In this document: one piece after another, positions 1 through 8,134 of the stretch
How the letters are laid out: every line of letters begins with the position of its first letter
Position numbering within the stretch: position 1 is the first letter of the stretch
Assembly: GCA_963676075.2 (NCBI GenBank)
Contig: CAXXNZ010000014.1
Coordinates: 1-64,000, forward strand
Direction: 5' to 3'
Source of the DNA: JAHJQZ01 sp963676075
Lineage (GTDB): Bacteria > Pseudomonadota > Alphaproteobacteria > Rhizobiales > Devosiaceae
DNA length: 64,000 bases
The notes under the pieces: model-generated
Databases searched by the model: none
Seen by the model: only the letters and a program-made list of their open reading frames with translations
What the model was told of the DNA's origin: nothing
Made by a program: the position numbers and the translations under genes

Positions 1-790
1 CGTCTTCCGCCATCCATTGCTCGGTTGCCGCCGCGAGCTTGGCCTGCTTCAGCACGGCCGGATGCGGCACGCCGTTGATCGAGATGTAGTTGCCGATCGC
101 TTCGAGCTTTTCCTTGACGATGTCGGCGTCGTCAGCGAGCCGGTCGACGCGGCCGAGAATTTCGGACAGGTCGAGCGTGATGACGGAGATGCCGGCTGCT
201 TCGAGCAGCTTTTCGGAATAGCGCACGGTATTGAAGGCCTGCGGGCGGGCGCCGATGGCGCCGATGCGCAGCCCCTTGAGGCCGCCGATGATACGGCAGG
301 TCGCCGAGAAGCGCGCCAGGTCGGCCTGGAACTCGTCGCTCAGCGGCTCGACGGTGTGCGAGGCGGTCAGCGAGTAGGGAATGCCGTATTGCTTGAGGTT
401 GTTGCAGGCCGACATCTTGCCGCAGAAGCTGTCACGGCGCCACTGGATGTCCATCTTGCTCGGATCGTCCGGCGTGGCCTGGACCAGGGTCGGCACCTTC
501 AGGCCCGACATGCGGATGGTGTCGGCAATCGGGCGTTCCTCGCCGAAGTTCGGCAGGGTCACGATGATGCCGTCGATCTCGTCGGCATGCGCCTTGAACA
601 GCGCGGCGCATTTCTTGGCGTCATCGAAGGACTGCACGGCGCCATGCTCGGTGTCTTCCGGGGTCAGGACGATGCACTCGTGTCCGGCCTTCTTGACGGC
701 CTCAATGATGTGCTCGCGGCCCGTTGCCGCCAGATGGCTGGGGAAAAATCCACGGCTTCCAACGATAATACCAAATTTCATCGACTTCAC
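1..790 (-). CDS. L-fucose/L-arabinose isomerase-family protein, N-terminal part (3' end beyond window)
   Basis: About 263 residues are visible before the gene leaves the left edge. The product starts with a Rossmann-like strand and loop (KFGIIVGSRGFFP), then an acidic domain ending in a QWRRDSFCGKMSACNNL-type segment, which resembles the N-terminal domains of the L-fucose isomerase-like family. These are ketol-isomerases of sugar catabolism, but the C-terminal catalytic domain lies outside, so substrate and activity are not supported. I chose the GTG at 788-790 because a GGGAGG lies seven bases upstream; the ATG at 779-781 is in frame but farther from that ribosome site. No gene lies immediately upstream, so this is probably the first gene of a minus-strand operon continuing left. 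Confidence 0.7.
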   Translation of the reverse strand, partial: MKSMKFGIIVGSRGFFPSHLAATGREHIIEAVKKAGHECIVLTPEDTEHGAVQSFDDAKKCAALFKAHADEIDGIIVTLPNFGEERPIADTIRMSGLKVPTLVQATPDDPSKMDIQWRRDSFCGKMSACNNLKQYGIPYSLTASHTVEPLSDEFQADLARFSATCRIIGGLKGLRIGAIGARPQAFNTVRYSEKLLEAAGISVITLDLSEILGRVDRLADDADIVKEKLEAIGNYISINGVPHPAVLKQAKLAAATEQWMAED

Positions 791-1631
791 TTCAGTGCCT
801 CCCAATTATTGGGCGCCGGGTCCGCAACTTTTTCGTGCCAGCACCCTCAGCGCAGTTCAGTTGGTGGTCGGGCGGTGTCGAGGAGGAATTGCCGGATCAC
901 GTCCGCCGATATGCCTCGTGGCCACAGTCGCCTTACACGTTCAAGATTACTTCGCGGATCAGAAATGCCCGATCCAGTTTCGACCTATGGCGCAACGCCT
1001 GAAAACGCCGCCCCTTGCTTTCAATTCCACACACAGGTCCACCCGTCCATGTGAACCGGTGTCCCACCTTTTCCCTGCAGCCTCTATCCGGACTCGAGAA
1101 AACGCCATGCGGCCTATCAGGATCGCATGTGAAGCAGCAGTGAACCCTGACCCAAATATCACGCCGGGCGGTGTTTTCTCCACTGTCAAAGGCTGCCGGG
1201 CCGGCATGATGGCACCCGAAATATCAAAAGGGCACCCAAGGTCATGAGGTACGTACCTCATACTGTCGTTGTCTGTCAAGTCCGCACGGGGTGTTCCGCC
1301 ATGCAATTCGAGCCGGGAATCTACGGGTGAACGGGGATGATTGCGCTGGCATTTTCGCGTTCAAAAGGGCGAAGACGCCGGCCTGCCGCCCGCAGCACCT
1401 GCCCGGCATATTTGCGGATAAAGATCCAAAGCACAGGCGGCTTGAGTGTCGGCAAAGCTCTGCAGCGACAAAACAGGCAGCGTGCGAAAATCGGTCGGCA
1501 GTTGACTGGCGCCACAACGCAACGGCGTGCTTTTGACAGCCGTTGCTTGTCGAGACAAACTGACACCCGGCGTTGCACCGGCTTGCCGGAGCGCAAAACA
1601 TGATCGTTGCTGGCAAAGGAGCGGTTTCAGC
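791..1631. other. Intergenic region without a convincing gene
   Basis: About 840 bases separate the isomerase-like gene and the small secreted protein gene. Open frames exist on both strands, but they have no recognisable composition or ribosome sites. The stretch probably carries the promoters of both flanking genes. The only clear structure is the perfect 18-bp palindrome listed separately. Confidence 0.5.
1244..1261. promoter_or_regulatory. Perfect 18-bp palindrome, candidate operator
   Basis: ATGAGGTACGTACCTCAT is perfectly self-complementary with no spacer, the size and symmetry expected of a dimeric repressor site such as GntR or LacI families use. It lies about 450 bp upstream of the isomerase-like start and 370 bp upstream of the secreted-protein start. 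No regulator gene is visible beside it, so the cognate protein is unknown. Confidence 0.4.
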
Positions 1632-1994
1632 ATGTTTCGACCTGCCCGACTGGCGGTGATGCTGCTCGTTTCCGCATTGGCCCTGCCAGGTCCGGCGACG
1701 GCGGCGTCCGGCATCGCGCTTTACAACGGCATCAACATGGATATCACCAGCCTGAGATTGCGCGGCGGAACCGTCACGGGATTCCAGAGGGTCCCGCCCG
1801 GTCGAGGGGTCGCCATCGCACTGAAGATGGACGACGGCTCATGCGCAGGCTGGATCGTCGCGCGCACCAGGCTGGGTGACGCAGCCAATGCGCTGGTCGA
1901 TATCTGCCACGCGGGGGCCTACGTCGTCACCCTGACACCGCGCGTCGGCAACAGGGGCACGGCAACCGATCTGACCATCCGGCCGTTGAAATAG
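1632..1994 (+). CDS. Small secreted hypothetical protein
   Basis: The product has 120 residues. Residues 1-26 form a classic Sec signal peptide (basic start, Leu/Val-rich core, Ala-x-Ala-type end at PATAASG). The mature part of about 95 residues is beta-rich with two Cys (in DGSCAGW and VDICHAG) that could pair in the periplasm. I do not recognise the family. The ATG at 1632 is preceded by AAGGAG at 1615-1620 and starts exactly at the signal peptide, so longer upstream starts are rejected. Confidence 0.6.
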   Translation: MFRPARLAVMLLVSALALPGPATAASGIALYNGINMDITSLRLRGGTVTGFQRVPPGRGVAIALKMDDGSCAGWIVARTRLGDAANALVDICHAGAYVVTLTPRVGNRGTATDLTIRPLK

Positions 1995-2126
1995 ACCGGC
2001 GAGAGCCGCCCCTACCCGGCAGAACAAGGGGCTGTGCCCCGCGCGTCTTTCGCCTCAACGCCCGATCTGCCAGCATGTGCCCCGCTGCCGACTCGACTGT
2101 TACCAGATGGATAAGGGATCCGCCTC

Positions 2127-2417
2127 ATGACAATCTTCGCACTTGAGAACGCCACGAAATCGTCGGAGACCCAGCGCATCTATGCGTATTACGAACTGCT
2201 GCACACGCTGATCGATTTCAGTGCGGCGATATGTTTTCTCATCGGCTCGGTGATGTTCTTTTATACGGCCTGGCTGGTGCCGGGCACCTGGCTGTTCGTT
2301 ATCGGCTCGCTGCTGTTCGCCGCCAAGCCGACAACCCGCATCGTGCGTGAGCTGCGCCTGCTGGCGAAAGGCGACGTTGCCGATATCGCCAGGACGCGAG
2401 ACGGGTACAATGACTGA
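2127..2417 (+). CDS. YrhK-domain membrane protein
   Basis: The product has 96 residues with a short cytoplasmic start, then two membrane helices (about residues 30-50 and 54-70) in the order typical of the YrhK domain: YELLHTLIDFSAAICFLIGS, then TWLFVIGSLLFAAKPTTR. The C-terminus is basic and polar. YrhK-domain proteins have no established biochemical role. AAGGGA lies about nine bases before the ATG. A second small membrane protein gene starts 45 bp downstream, suggesting co-transcription. Confidence 0.72.
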   Translation: MTIFALENATKSSETQRIYAYYELLHTLIDFSAAICFLIGSVMFFYTAWLVPGTWLFVIGSLLFAAKPTTRIVRELRLLAKGDVADIARTRDGYND

Positions 2418-2462
2418 AGGCACGGGAGCCAGCGCCGTATCAGGCGTTCGAGGACGCAGACC

Positions 2463-2687
2463 ATGACGCCCATCTCAGATCCCCTCACCTTCTGGATGCG
2501 GACGACCTTTCGGCTTGGGCTGGTGCTGGCCGCACTGGCCATTGTGCCGGCGATCGTCGATTTCGTCTTTTTCAAGGGTCAGGCCGTCGTCATCGCCATC
2601 ATCGCGATTTACACGCTGGCGCCGCTGGCAGTGCTGGCCTTGCTGGTCGCATCGGCGCTGTGGCTGGTCAGGCGGTTGCGCGGTTGA
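2463..2687 (+). CDS. Small two-helix membrane protein, unknown
   Basis: The product has 74 residues and almost nothing besides two hydrophobic helices (about 17-37 and 44-68) joined by a short FFKGQ loop, ending in a basic VRRLRG tail. No family is recognised. It sits between the YrhK-domain gene and the glycosylase-like gene, whose probable TTG start overlaps this gene's TGA stop, so the three are likely one transcript. Confidence 0.55.
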   Translation: MTPISDPLTFWMRTTFRLGLVLAALAIVPAIVDFVFFKGQAVVIAIIAIYTLAPLAVLALLVASALWLVRRLRG

Positions 2688-3274
2688 GCGCGTTCGACAC
2701 CCTTCTCGAAGAGGTTCGCGCCTGCACACATTGCGCCGCCCATCTGCCGTTGGGGCCGCGTCCGGTGTTGCGGGCCGCGCCGACGGCGAGGCTCCTGATC
2801 ATCGGTCAGGCGCCGGGCACGCGCGTCCACGAAACCGGTATCCCGTGGAACGATCGTTCGGGTGAGCGGCTTCGTACCTGGCTGCAAATGGATGCCGAGA
2901 CCTTCTACGACGAGACGCGCGTCGCCATCGTGCCGATGGGGTTCTGCTATCCCGGCGTGCTGCCGCGTGGTGGCGACTGCCCGCCGCGTCCCGAATGCGC
3001 CCCGCTCTGGCACGAACGCCTGCTTGCCGGACTGCCTGAGATCTCGCTGACGCTTTTGATCGGCCAATATGCGCAGGCGCGCTATCTCGGAGTCCGGCGC
3101 GGCAAGACGCTGACCGAAACGGTCAGCCGGCACGCCGAGTTCGCCGCGGACGGACTGCTGCCGCTGCCGCATCCAAGCTGGCGAACAACGGGCTGGGAGA
3201 AAAAGAACCCATGGTTCGGCACGGAGCTGTTGCCGGCCCTACGCGAAAGACTGGCAGCGCTCGGGTTCGAATAA
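2684..3274 (+). CDS. Uracil-DNA glycosylase-family protein
   Basis: A protein of about 196 residues with the alpha/beta fold signatures of the UDG superfamily: GQAPGTRVHETGIPWND near residue 42 (a GQAPG loop where family 4/5 enzymes have GEAPG) and HPSWR near residue 165 (motif B). Two cysteines follow the start (CTHC) and further ones (CYPG, GDCPPRPECAP) fall where iron-sulfur UDGs bind a cluster, though I cannot confirm four ligands. The likely role is base excision repair or an uncharacterised branch of it. The TTG at 2684 gives a start that aligns with relatives as I recall them; an in-frame GTG at 2660 is the alternative. Confidence 0.7.
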   Translation: MSAFDTLLEEVRACTHCAAHLPLGPRPVLRAAPTARLLIIGQAPGTRVHETGIPWNDRSGERLRTWLQMDAETFYDETRVAIVPMGFCYPGVLPRGGDCPPRPECAPLWHERLLAGLPEISLTLLIGQYAQARYLGVRRGKTLTETVSRHAEFAADGLLPLPHPSWRTTGWEKKNPWFGTELLPALRERLAALGFE

Positions 3275-3385
3275 AACAGCCAACCGCATCCAGCGGACAG
3301 CATCACACTCTCCCCGCCTCCCGGAGAACCGGCAGGCGAGAGCGGCAGATCTGTCGCTGAGATGAGGCTGTCGAGCCGGTTCGGC

Positions 3386-3622
3386 TCAGGCCGCTTTTTC
3401 GAGACGAGTCTCGGTGATGCCGGCATCGGCATCGACCGAACTGCCATCCATGGCGGTCTCGGGCGCGGTCTTTTTGGCGTCAATGCGGATCGGCGCCAAC
3501 TGGCTGTCGTCGGTTGAAAACAGGTGCTCGGGGCAATTGGCGAGCAGCTGGAGCAAAGCGTCGCTGCGTTGGCGGCGGCGGGGGTCACGCGCATTCTGGC
3601 GCGGATAGTCGGTCTGGGACAT
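3386..3622 (-). CDS. Small hypothetical protein
   Basis: The product has 78 residues: an arginine- and aspartate-rich start (SQTDYPRQNARDPRRRQRSD), a short predicted helix (ALLQLLANCPEHLF) and an acidic tail. There is no signal or membrane segment. The helix looks protein-like, but there is no strong ribosome site and no family match, so it may be spurious. It is the only plausible gene in the 550 bases between the glycosylase-like gene and the EamA gene. Confidence 0.35.
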   Translation of the reverse strand: MSQTDYPRQNARDPRRRQRSDALLQLLANCPEHLFSTDDSQLAPIRIDAKKTAPETAMDGSSVDADAGITETRLEKAA

Positions 3623-3831
3623 CGAAACACGAAACCACTTTATGAGCCGGTAACCGACAAGACTACGCTCAAATCCTTGCTGGATCGTTGGGCGAAAATC
3701 ACGTCGTTGGCGCTGGTAAACCATCGGTTCACACCAGTGCCTTCACACGAGATTGGCTTTGAATGTGCCCAATATGTGGCCAATCCCATCAGGATATGTG
3801 GCCTGAGCCATAAGTTTTCGTGACCTCGGTT

Positions 3832-4740
3832 TCAGTCGCCGTCCGGGGCGGGTTTGGCGGTGCGGCGCGCCCGGCGCTCGCGGACCCAGACGATCAGGCC
3901 GGACCCGACAATGATCATGGCGCCGACCAGCGAGATCGCGTCGATGACATGGCCGAAAATCACCATCGACAGAAAGGCCGCCCACGGCAGCATCAGGTAG
4001 TTGAACGGCTGCAATATGCTCGCCTGCGCAAGCTTGAGGGCGATCATCATCAGCATGTGGGCGGCAATGGTGGTGACAATGACAAAGCTCAGCAGAAGCA
4101 ACCCGGCGCCATCCATCGGCGCCCAGAACCAGACCCCGACAAGCGTCATCAGCACCATGCCGGTCACCCCGGCATAGACCATGGAGGTCGAGGTGGTATC
4201 GGCCTGGGCCACCTTGCGGGTCAGAACCAGATAGAGGGCGTTTGAGCCAGCCGCCGCGAGGGCAAAACCGACATCGCCCGTCAGCGGCAGACCGCCGGGC
4301 CTCAGAATGACCAGCGCGCCGATGAAGCCGGTCAGCACCGCGCCGATGCGCCATGGGCCGACGCGCTCGCCGAGCACAGGGATGGCCAAAAGGGTGACGA
4401 GCAGCGGATAGAGCAGAATGATCGAATGCAGCTCGCCGAGCGGCACGGAACGCACGGCCATAGCGAAGAACCAGATCTCGAAGGTCAACACCGCGCCGCG
4501 CAGCAGCTGCCAACCCGGCATCTCAGACCGGAAGGCCTGACGGAGCGGCGCCTGCCGCGTCACCATGATCAGGGAAAACAGCCCGAAGGCCCAGAACCGC
4601 ATCATGGTGATCTGGAACGGCGACCAGGTCTGCACCAGCACCTTGGAGGCCGCATCCTGCAATCCGAAGATCAGGACGCTGAGAATGGTCAGCCCGATGC
4701 CGATGCTGACAGCATCCCGATCCTTGCCAAATGCCTGCAT
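3832..4740 (-). CDS. EamA/DMT-family transporter
   Basis: The product has 302 residues with about ten hydrophobic helices in two five-helix halves, the EamA layout. The second half begins near GDVGFALAAAGSNALYLVLTRK, and GELHSIILLYPLL in the first half matches the family's helix-4 region. These proteins usually export amino acids or other metabolites; nothing shows which. It ends in a basic tail (RERRARRTAKP). The ATG at 4740 is chosen because a terminator hairpin lies just upstream (4770-4801); a longer frame back to 4824 would have to translate through it. Confidence 0.75.
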   Translation of the reverse strand: MQAFGKDRDAVSIGIGLTILSVLIFGLQDAASKVLVQTWSPFQITMMRFWAFGLFSLIMVTRQAPLRQAFRSEMPGWQLLRGAVLTFEIWFFAMAVRSVPLGELHSIILLYPLLVTLLAIPVLGERVGPWRIGAVLTGFIGALVILRPGGLPLTGDVGFALAAAGSNALYLVLTRKVAQADTTSTSMVYAGVTGMVLMTLVGVWFWAPMDGAGLLLLSFVIVTTIAAHMLMMIALKLAQASILQPFNYLMLPWAAFLSMVIFGHVIDAISLVGAMIIVGSGLIVWVRERRARRTAKPAPDGD

Positions 4741-4769
4741 GAGGGGGTCCAACCGACGCCGTTTCAAAC

Positions 4770-4801
4770 AAAATCCCGGGCCGAAACGACCCGGGACTTT
4801 T
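4770..4801 (-). terminator. Rho-independent terminator after the DUF457-like gene
   Basis: TCCCGGG (4774-4780) pairs with CCCGGGA (4790-4796). The arms are extended by A/T pairs, so T-rich tails occur on both strands. It lies about 90 bp past the stop of the minus-strand membrane protein gene. Confidence 0.6.
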
Positions 4802-4892
4802 GCAAGTGATAGCGCCAACACCACGGCGCTGCATAGTGGAAATTCCGGAGGGCCCGGCTACAGATTCGCGCAGGCTGCTGGCGGGTTTTCAT

Positions 4893-5507
4893 TCAGTGCG
4901 GAAAGGCGTGGAAAGCGATCAGCCCGGTGTGCAGCAGCACCGGCACCACCATGACGATCACCAGGGTGCGCACCGTCCATGACGAGAAGGCACGAAAGAC
5001 GATCCAGCCGGCGATGAGGCAGAACCCCAGTTCGAGCACGGAGAACTCGCGGCCGAAATGGGCTGCCTGATAATAGGAGACCGGTGAATGGAAGCGCCAG
5101 TCCGAGACCGGCAGAAACTGGGCGTGCGCGTCGTCGGTGTGGACGAAGAAGTCGCAAATGGCATGGAGCAGCGCACCGGCGGAAAAGACCAGCACAGCCT
5201 GCCCGGCCAGCGCAAAGCGCCCGGTACCGCGTCGCAGGATCAACCAGCCAGCAAGGGTCAGCGCCGCCCAGATCGGCAGTGAATGGCTGAGGCCGGTCAG
5301 GGTCCGCCACGGATCGGTCCAGTACAGCCCGTCCGGCTGGCGCCAAAGATTGGCCGGTCCGGCCATCATGCGCGACATCCCGACCATCAGGAACATCGGA
5401 AAATCGGGAAAGAACCCGCCGAACCAGCCGAGGAACACCATCCAGCCCGGCATGCGCGGGCGCGTCGTGGCAAAGGCGGCCATCAGCATGTGGGTGGTGG
5501 TAACCAT
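4893..5507 (-). CDS. Membrane-bound metal-dependent hydrolase-like protein (YdjM/DUF457-like)
   Basis: The product has 204 residues, mostly membrane helices. Conserved polar positions sit at helix ends: HMLM near the start, GGFFPDFPMF, SHSLP, and LLHAICDFFVHTDDAH, giving a spaced His/Asp set as in the YdjM-like putative metal-dependent membrane hydrolases. Rhizobial homologues are sometimes labelled cobalamin biosynthesis protein CobQ, which the sequence does not support. Reaction and substrate are unknown. A terminator follows. Confidence 0.55.
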   Translation of the reverse strand: MVTTTHMLMAAFATTRPRMPGWMVFLGWFGGFFPDFPMFLMVGMSRMMAGPANLWRQPDGLYWTDPWRTLTGLSHSLPIWAALTLAGWLILRRGTGRFALAGQAVLVFSAGALLHAICDFFVHTDDAHAQFLPVSDWRFHSPVSYYQAAHFGREFSVLELGFCLIAGWIVFRAFSSWTVRTLVIVMVVPVLLHTGLIAFHAFPH

Positions 5508-5709
5508 TCCGGCAAACTCCGCATCGGGCCGGCGAGCCTAGCTGCTGCCCCGGCAAAGCGGAATTCACGAGGGTTTGATCGCCCACATATGCCAGGCGAA
5601 GGCCAAATCATTATCGCCGAAATGACTGTCACATCTGGAATTCTGGCGCAGCAACCCCATATCCGGGTCCGACGGCGTTCGCGACGCACGTCGTAATCGA
5701 GGCGTTTGT

Positions 5710-6651
5710 ATGGCCATAGTTTATCTCATCGCCGGATTGGCACTGCTTGCCTTCGCCGGTGACGGTCTTGTGCGCGGATCGGTATCCATTGCGCAGCGCC
5801 TCGGCATTCCGCCCATCGTGGTCGGCCTGACCATCGTTGCCTTTGGCACCTCGGCCCCCGAGCTGATCGTCTCCCTTGAGGCCGCCTTGCGCGGCGCGCC
5901 GGGCCTGGCGCTCGGCAATGTCATCGGCTCGAACATCACCAACACCACCATCGTGCTCGGCCTGCCGGCCGTCATCGCTGCCCTGTCCCTGGCCGAAGGC
6001 GGTATCCGCGGTTCGGCCATTTTCATGGTGGCGGTTTCCGCCTTCATGATGATGGAGGCCAGCGATCTGATGATCGACCGCTGGACCGGTTTCCGGCTGG
6101 TGCTGCTGCTGATCCTGTACCTGTTGTTCAGCGCCCGTACCGCCTATCTCAACCGGCAGATCGTCGTCGAGGAGATCGAGGGGGCCATGCTCGGCCTGCC
6201 CGCCGCCATCGCCTTCACAGTGTTCGGCGCCATCGGCCTTGCCGTCGGCGGCAAGCTGACAACGATCGGCGCTCTGGGCGTTGCCGAGACCTTCGGGCTC
6301 GCCGACAGTGCCGTCGGGCTGACCATCGTTGCCCTCGGCACGTCGCTGCCAGAGCTCGCCGCCAGCGTCGCCGCTGCCTTCAGGCGCCAGGCCGGCGTTG
6401 CGGTCGGCAACATCATCGGCTCGAACATCTTCAACATTCTCGGCATACTCGGCATTACCGCCATGGTGGTGCCGCTCAAGGTCGACCCCGAACTGGCGAG
6501 CGTCGACATGTGGATCATGTTCCTGACTTCGGTCACGCTGTTGCTGGTGGCCTACACCACCCGCCGCATCGGCCGGTGGGGCGGCATTGGGCTGACCCTC
6601 ATCTATTGCACCTACACCTTTGTCGCCCTGAGCCACGGGGCGGCGGGTTAG
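5710..6651 (+). CDS. Calcium/sodium antiporter (CaCA family, YrbG-like)
   Basis: The product has 313 residues and about ten helices. The two inverted alpha-repeats are plain: GTSAPELIVS with GNVIGSNI in the first half, and GTSLPELAAS with GNIIGSNIFN in the second. These carry the acidic residues that bind the ions. Members exchange Ca2+ for Na+ or H+ across the inner membrane. Length and repeats are normal. It stands alone between a divergent membrane protein gene and a gene-poor scar. Confidence 0.88.
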   Translation: MAIVYLIAGLALLAFAGDGLVRGSVSIAQRLGIPPIVVGLTIVAFGTSAPELIVSLEAALRGAPGLALGNVIGSNITNTTIVLGLPAVIAALSLAEGGIRGSAIFMVAVSAFMMMEASDLMIDRWTGFRLVLLLILYLLFSARTAYLNRQIVVEEIEGAMLGLPAAIAFTVFGAIGLAVGGKLTTIGALGVAETFGLADSAVGLTIVALGTSLPELAASVAAAFRRQAGVAVGNIIGSNIFNILGILGITAMVVPLKVDPELASVDMWIMFLTSVTLLLVAYTTRRIGRWGGIGLTLIYCTYTFVALSHGAAG

Positions 6652-7360
6652 GGGTCTGAGGTTTGGTGGCTAGTGCTGAACGTTGGTTGGGCTGCGGTGA
6701 AGGCGTCGATCATGGGCGAGGTTTGGGCCCGAAACGGGCATGCCCATTTCCGAGAAAGGCGTCAAAAAAGTGCTCTGTGTAGCCGCATTCAGGCAATCGA
6801 CTGAGACTCGGGAATCTGAGATCGAGTCAGGTGGCGAGTACACCAAGTCCCTTGATCCTGAGCAGGTCGCGCGTAAATCTGTTGGCGATAGGTAAACCTG
6901 CGTTCGCAGAGAAACCCGTGCCGACAATAAGAAGACTGCTCGGATTGAACATCATCGCTTGCCCCCATAGCGTAAAGGTATCAGGAGGTAGCACAATGGC
7001 GAGCAGGCACCGCAACAATTACTTCAAATACAATCGCAATTGGCTTTACGGCGACCAGGGCAGACTACTGAGGAATTGAGCCAAAAGAACTATCCCTGTT
7101 GCGCCGCAAAACTGGTCGTCCGCCACGGCCCAATTCGGACCACCAATTTGTCAGCGACAGCGACTGCAAGTAGCGCAATGCGGCCATCCCGCTATTCCGC
7201 GTTTATTCTGCATTCGTGGCAGTTGCGTACGGACACAATCCCAAGGTTTTCCTCGGCAGGCACCAGCGAACAGTCGCCGCCCATTTCTCAGACTAGCCGC
7301 ACAAACAACAAACAAGTGAGCCTGATGACGTTTTGCAAAAACTGCATCATGGTCTAGTCC
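6652..7360. other. Gene-poor scar with gene fragments
   Basis: About 700 bases have visibly lower GC than the flanks and only short broken frames on both strands. The one recognisable piece is the SIR2-like fragment on the minus strand. A short minus-strand peptide near 7170-7260 (MGGDCSLVPAEENLGIVSV and so on) may be another gene relic but matches nothing I know. Confidence 0.5.
6827..6955 (-). pseudogene. SIR2-like domain protein, N-terminal fragment
   Basis: From the ATG at 6955 the frame reads MMFNPSSLLIVGTGFSANAG, then LPIANRFTRDLL, and stops after about 42 residues. The pattern of a beta strand, a GxGFSxNAGLP loop and a following helix is the NAD-binding start of SIR2-like domains, often found in bacterial anti-phage proteins of several hundred residues. 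No continuation is seen downstream in any frame. I read it as the remnant of a deleted defence-type gene; such a short match could still be chance. Confidence 0.4.
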
Positions 7361-8134
7361 ATGATCGAATCGTCCGAACAGGGCGTCGCGCTCGTTACCG
7401 GGGCGGCGCAGCGCGTGGGGGCCGTGATTGCGCGGCGGCTGGCTGCTGCCGGCTATGCGGTGCTCGTGCATTATCGCGGCTCGGCGGACGAAGCGGAAAA
7501 GCTGGTTTCCGAGATCGCTGCCGCCGGCGGACGCGCCGCCACGGTCCGGGCCGACCTCACCAACCGCGCCGAACGTTCGCGCCTTGTTGCCGAGGCCGCC
7601 CGCCCGTTCGGACCGCTGACGGTTCTGATCAACAACGCCTCGGTCTATGAACCGGACAGCGTCGAAACGCTTGACGAAAGCTTATGGGACACCCATTTCG
7701 CCCTTCATGTCGAAGCGCCGCTGTTTCTCGCCCGCGATTTCGCCGCGCAACTGCCGGAAGGTGTCGAGGGCAATGTGATAAACATGATCGACGCCCGCGT
7801 GCTGCAGCCGGTCCCCGCTTTCATGTCCTATCACCTCTCCAAAACCACGCTCTACGAAGCCACGAAGACGCTGGCGCAGTCGCTGGCGCCGCGCATCCGC
7901 GTCAATGGCGTCGGTCCCGGCCCGACCCTGCCCGAACACGGCCAGTCCGAAGACGCCTTCAAGTCCATCAGCGACCGCATGCTGCTCGGCCACGGCTCGC
8001 CGCCGGACCAGATTGCCGATGCGAGCCTTTATCTTTTAAGCGCCCGTTCGGTCACCGGCCAGATGCTGGCCGTCGATGGCGGCATCCATCTCGAATGGCC
8101 GCAATGGGCCGATCCGACGCCACGTAAGCCATGA
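7361..8134 (+). CDS. SDR oxidoreductase of the pteridine reductase (FolM/PTR1) type
   Basis: The product has 257 residues, a normal SDR length. The cofactor motif is TGAAQRVG (residues 13-20), the TGxxxRxG form of PTR1-like enzymes rather than the usual TGxxxGxG. The catalytic region reads NMIDARVLQPVPAFMSYHLSK, with Asp replacing the usual Ser 13 residues before Tyr, then YxxxK. This Asp-Tyr-Lys set is that of pteridine reductases, so NADPH-dependent reduction of dihydropterins or folates is likely. The stop overlaps the uvrC start by four bases (ATGA), implying coupled translation. Confidence 0.78.
   Translation: MIESSEQGVALVTGAAQRVGAVIARRLAAAGYAVLVHYRGSADEAEKLVSEIAAAGGRAATVRADLTNRAERSRLVAEAARPFGPLTVLINNASVYEPDSVETLDESLWDTHFALHVEAPLFLARDFAAQLPEGVEGNVINMIDARVLQPVPAFMSYHLSKTTLYEATKTLAQSLAPRIRVNGVGPGPTLPEHGQSEDAFKSISDRMLLGHGSPPDQIADASLYLLSARSVTGQMLAVDGGIHLEWPQWADPTPRKP

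Noticed and set aside
17..1247. Long plus-strand frames over the isomerase-like gene
   Set aside because: They are antisense shadows; the minus strand has the coherent family-like protein with a good ribosome site.
4770..4801. Hairpin before the EamA gene as an attenuator
   Set aside because: No convincing leader peptide or alternative pairing; position after the DUF457-like stop explains it as a terminator.
4893..5507. Cobalamin biosynthesis protein CobQ label for the membrane protein
   Set aside because: The sequence is an integral membrane protein with His/Asp motifs, not an amidotransferase-type CobQ.
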